DNA of 64,000 bases. It comes from Palsa-504 sp963808315. GTDB lineage: Bacteria; Actinomycetota; Actinomycetes; Streptosporangiales; Streptosporangiaceae. The notes beneath the pieces are model-generated. The model saw nothing but the letters and a program-made list of their open reading frames with translations, made no database searches and was not told the origin of the DNA. The stretch spans positions 1 to 64,000 of the forward strand of contig CAWEFK010000022.1 in NCBI GenBank assembly GCA_963808315.1, written 5' to 3'. Made by a program: the position numbers and the translations under genes. Shown piece after piece: positions 63,386 through 64,000 of this stretch. How positions within the stretch are numbered: position 1 is the stretch's first letter; each line of letters opens with the position of its first letter.

Positions 63386-64000
63386 GTGGTTATGACACAG
63401 CACACGGAAACGTCGCCACGGTCGCCGACGCTACTGTCGGGGGTCATCCCGCCGCTCGCGGACGCGTACCGCCAGCGGGTGGAAACCGGTCCTGACCTGC
63501 GGTCCACGCCGCGGCCCGCCGAGACCGTCGTGCTGACGCAGGCCGAGAAGACGGTCGCCGCCCCGGCCGGCCAGGGCGGGACCGGCACCACGCAGCTCGC
63601 GGCGGACTACGCGCGGGCCGTGTGGGCCAGCCGGACAGCCGATCTGATCGCCTGGGTGACCGCGACCGGCCGCGAGGCGATCGTCTCCGGCTTCGCGCAG
63701 GCGGCGGACACGGTGGGCGCCGCCCGGCCAGACGATGACGCCGAGACGGCCGCGGCTCGCTTCGTCAGGTGGCTGGCGCGCACCGAGCGCCCGTGGGTCC
63801 TGATCCTGGACCACCTGACTGCCGCGGCCGACCTGGAGGACCTGTGGCCGGCCGCCCGGCCGGCCGGGTGATCATCACCACCGCGCTGACCGAGCTCACG
63901 CTGCGCGAAAGCGTCGCCGGGCACCGACGGGAGACCCGGATCGTGCCGGTCAGCGGGTTCAGCCGCAGGGAATCGATGTTGTACCTGGCCAGCAGGCTCA
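63386..64000 (+). CDS. STAND/NB-ARC-type NTPase, N-terminal part (partial, one frameshift)
   Basis: The frame starts at GTG 63386 (a second start, ATG, is two codons later) and runs off the window. After a short leader (LLSGVIPPLADAYRQRVETG) comes a STAND-type NTPase start: VVLTQAEKTVAAPAGQGGTG, TTQLAADYARAVWASR, DLIAWVTATGREAIVSGFAQ and a Walker B-like WVLILDHLTAAADLEDLWP. One base shift near 63868 leads to VIITTALTELTLRESVAGH and VPVSGFSRRESMLYLASRL. The P-loop reads GQGGTGTT where GKT is expected. Actinobacterial relatives continue into long TPR regions and act as signal switches or defence NTPases. Confidence 0.75.

Noticed and set aside
1..64000. tRNA, rRNA genes and CRISPR arrays
   Set aside because: I looked for T-loop-like GGTTCGAATCC sequences, conserved rRNA segments and regularly spaced repeats and found none. 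The tandem repeats present lie inside coding linkers.

Overview
The window is very GC-rich DNA from an actinomycete (phylum Actinomycetota), probably a soil lineage near Streptosporangiales or Streptomycetales. The evidence is the codon use (third positions almost all G or C, many GTG starts), actinobacterial families (DUF1707, DUF6542, DUF4245, lipid-droplet protein, PASTA-less Ser/Thr kinase, PucR regulators) and the ordered block ispH / lipid-droplet protein / xseA / xseB / YihY / DUF4245 / glpX / DUF1707 / fumarases, which from memory resembles the Streptomyces arrangement. I saw no rRNA, no convincing tRNA and no CRISPR array. More than twenty genes whose proteins are otherwise well conserved carry single-base frameshifts, most easily explained by uncorrected indel errors; I annotate such genes across their breaks and give outer limits.

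Layout. 1-2675 is gene-poor, with a truncated TcpC-type conjugation protein, probably the edge of a decayed integrative element. 2676-16332 is the housekeeping block: YchF, a ThDP enzyme, RmuC, DUF6542, IspH, lipid-droplet protein, XseA/XseB, YihY, DUF4245, GlpX, DUF1707 and a glutamine-synthetase-like ligase. 16408-21752 is a signalling or conflict locus: a subtilase with a Gly/Cys-rich tail, divergent from a TPR-CHAT protease, facing a coupled sigma factor plus unknown protein. 22426-24683 is an MFS transporter with a divergent MarR regulator. 24978-28042 holds class I and class II fumarases in coupled order. 28214-31173 holds a Ser/Thr kinase and a secreted transglycosylase-like protein behind a probable c-di-AMP riboswitch. 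31579-37683 holds an acyl-CoA synthetase, Ndk, an SGNH hydrolase and an MprAB-like two-component system.

37785-42359 is the most novel metabolic locus: histidine phosphatase, ComA-type phosphosulfolactate synthase, VOC protein, and a single long reading frame joining a membrane acyltransferase to an AMP-forming acyl ligase. It could make an acylated or CoA-activated sulfolactate-type product. 42567-51391 holds a LacI regulator, GH6 cellulase, DUF4139 protein, lipoprotein and large Asp-box secreted protein.

51603-56835 is a tightly overlapped catabolic operon (PucR regulator, FAD amine-oxidase-like protein, Rieske oxygenase alpha, Rieske ferredoxin, Cys/Met-metabolism PLP enzyme). It is followed by a PRC-barrel protein, a secreted GH3 beta-glucosidase with a ricin-type lectin tail, a methyltransferase, an NCS1 permease and the start of a STAND-type NTPase that runs off the right edge.
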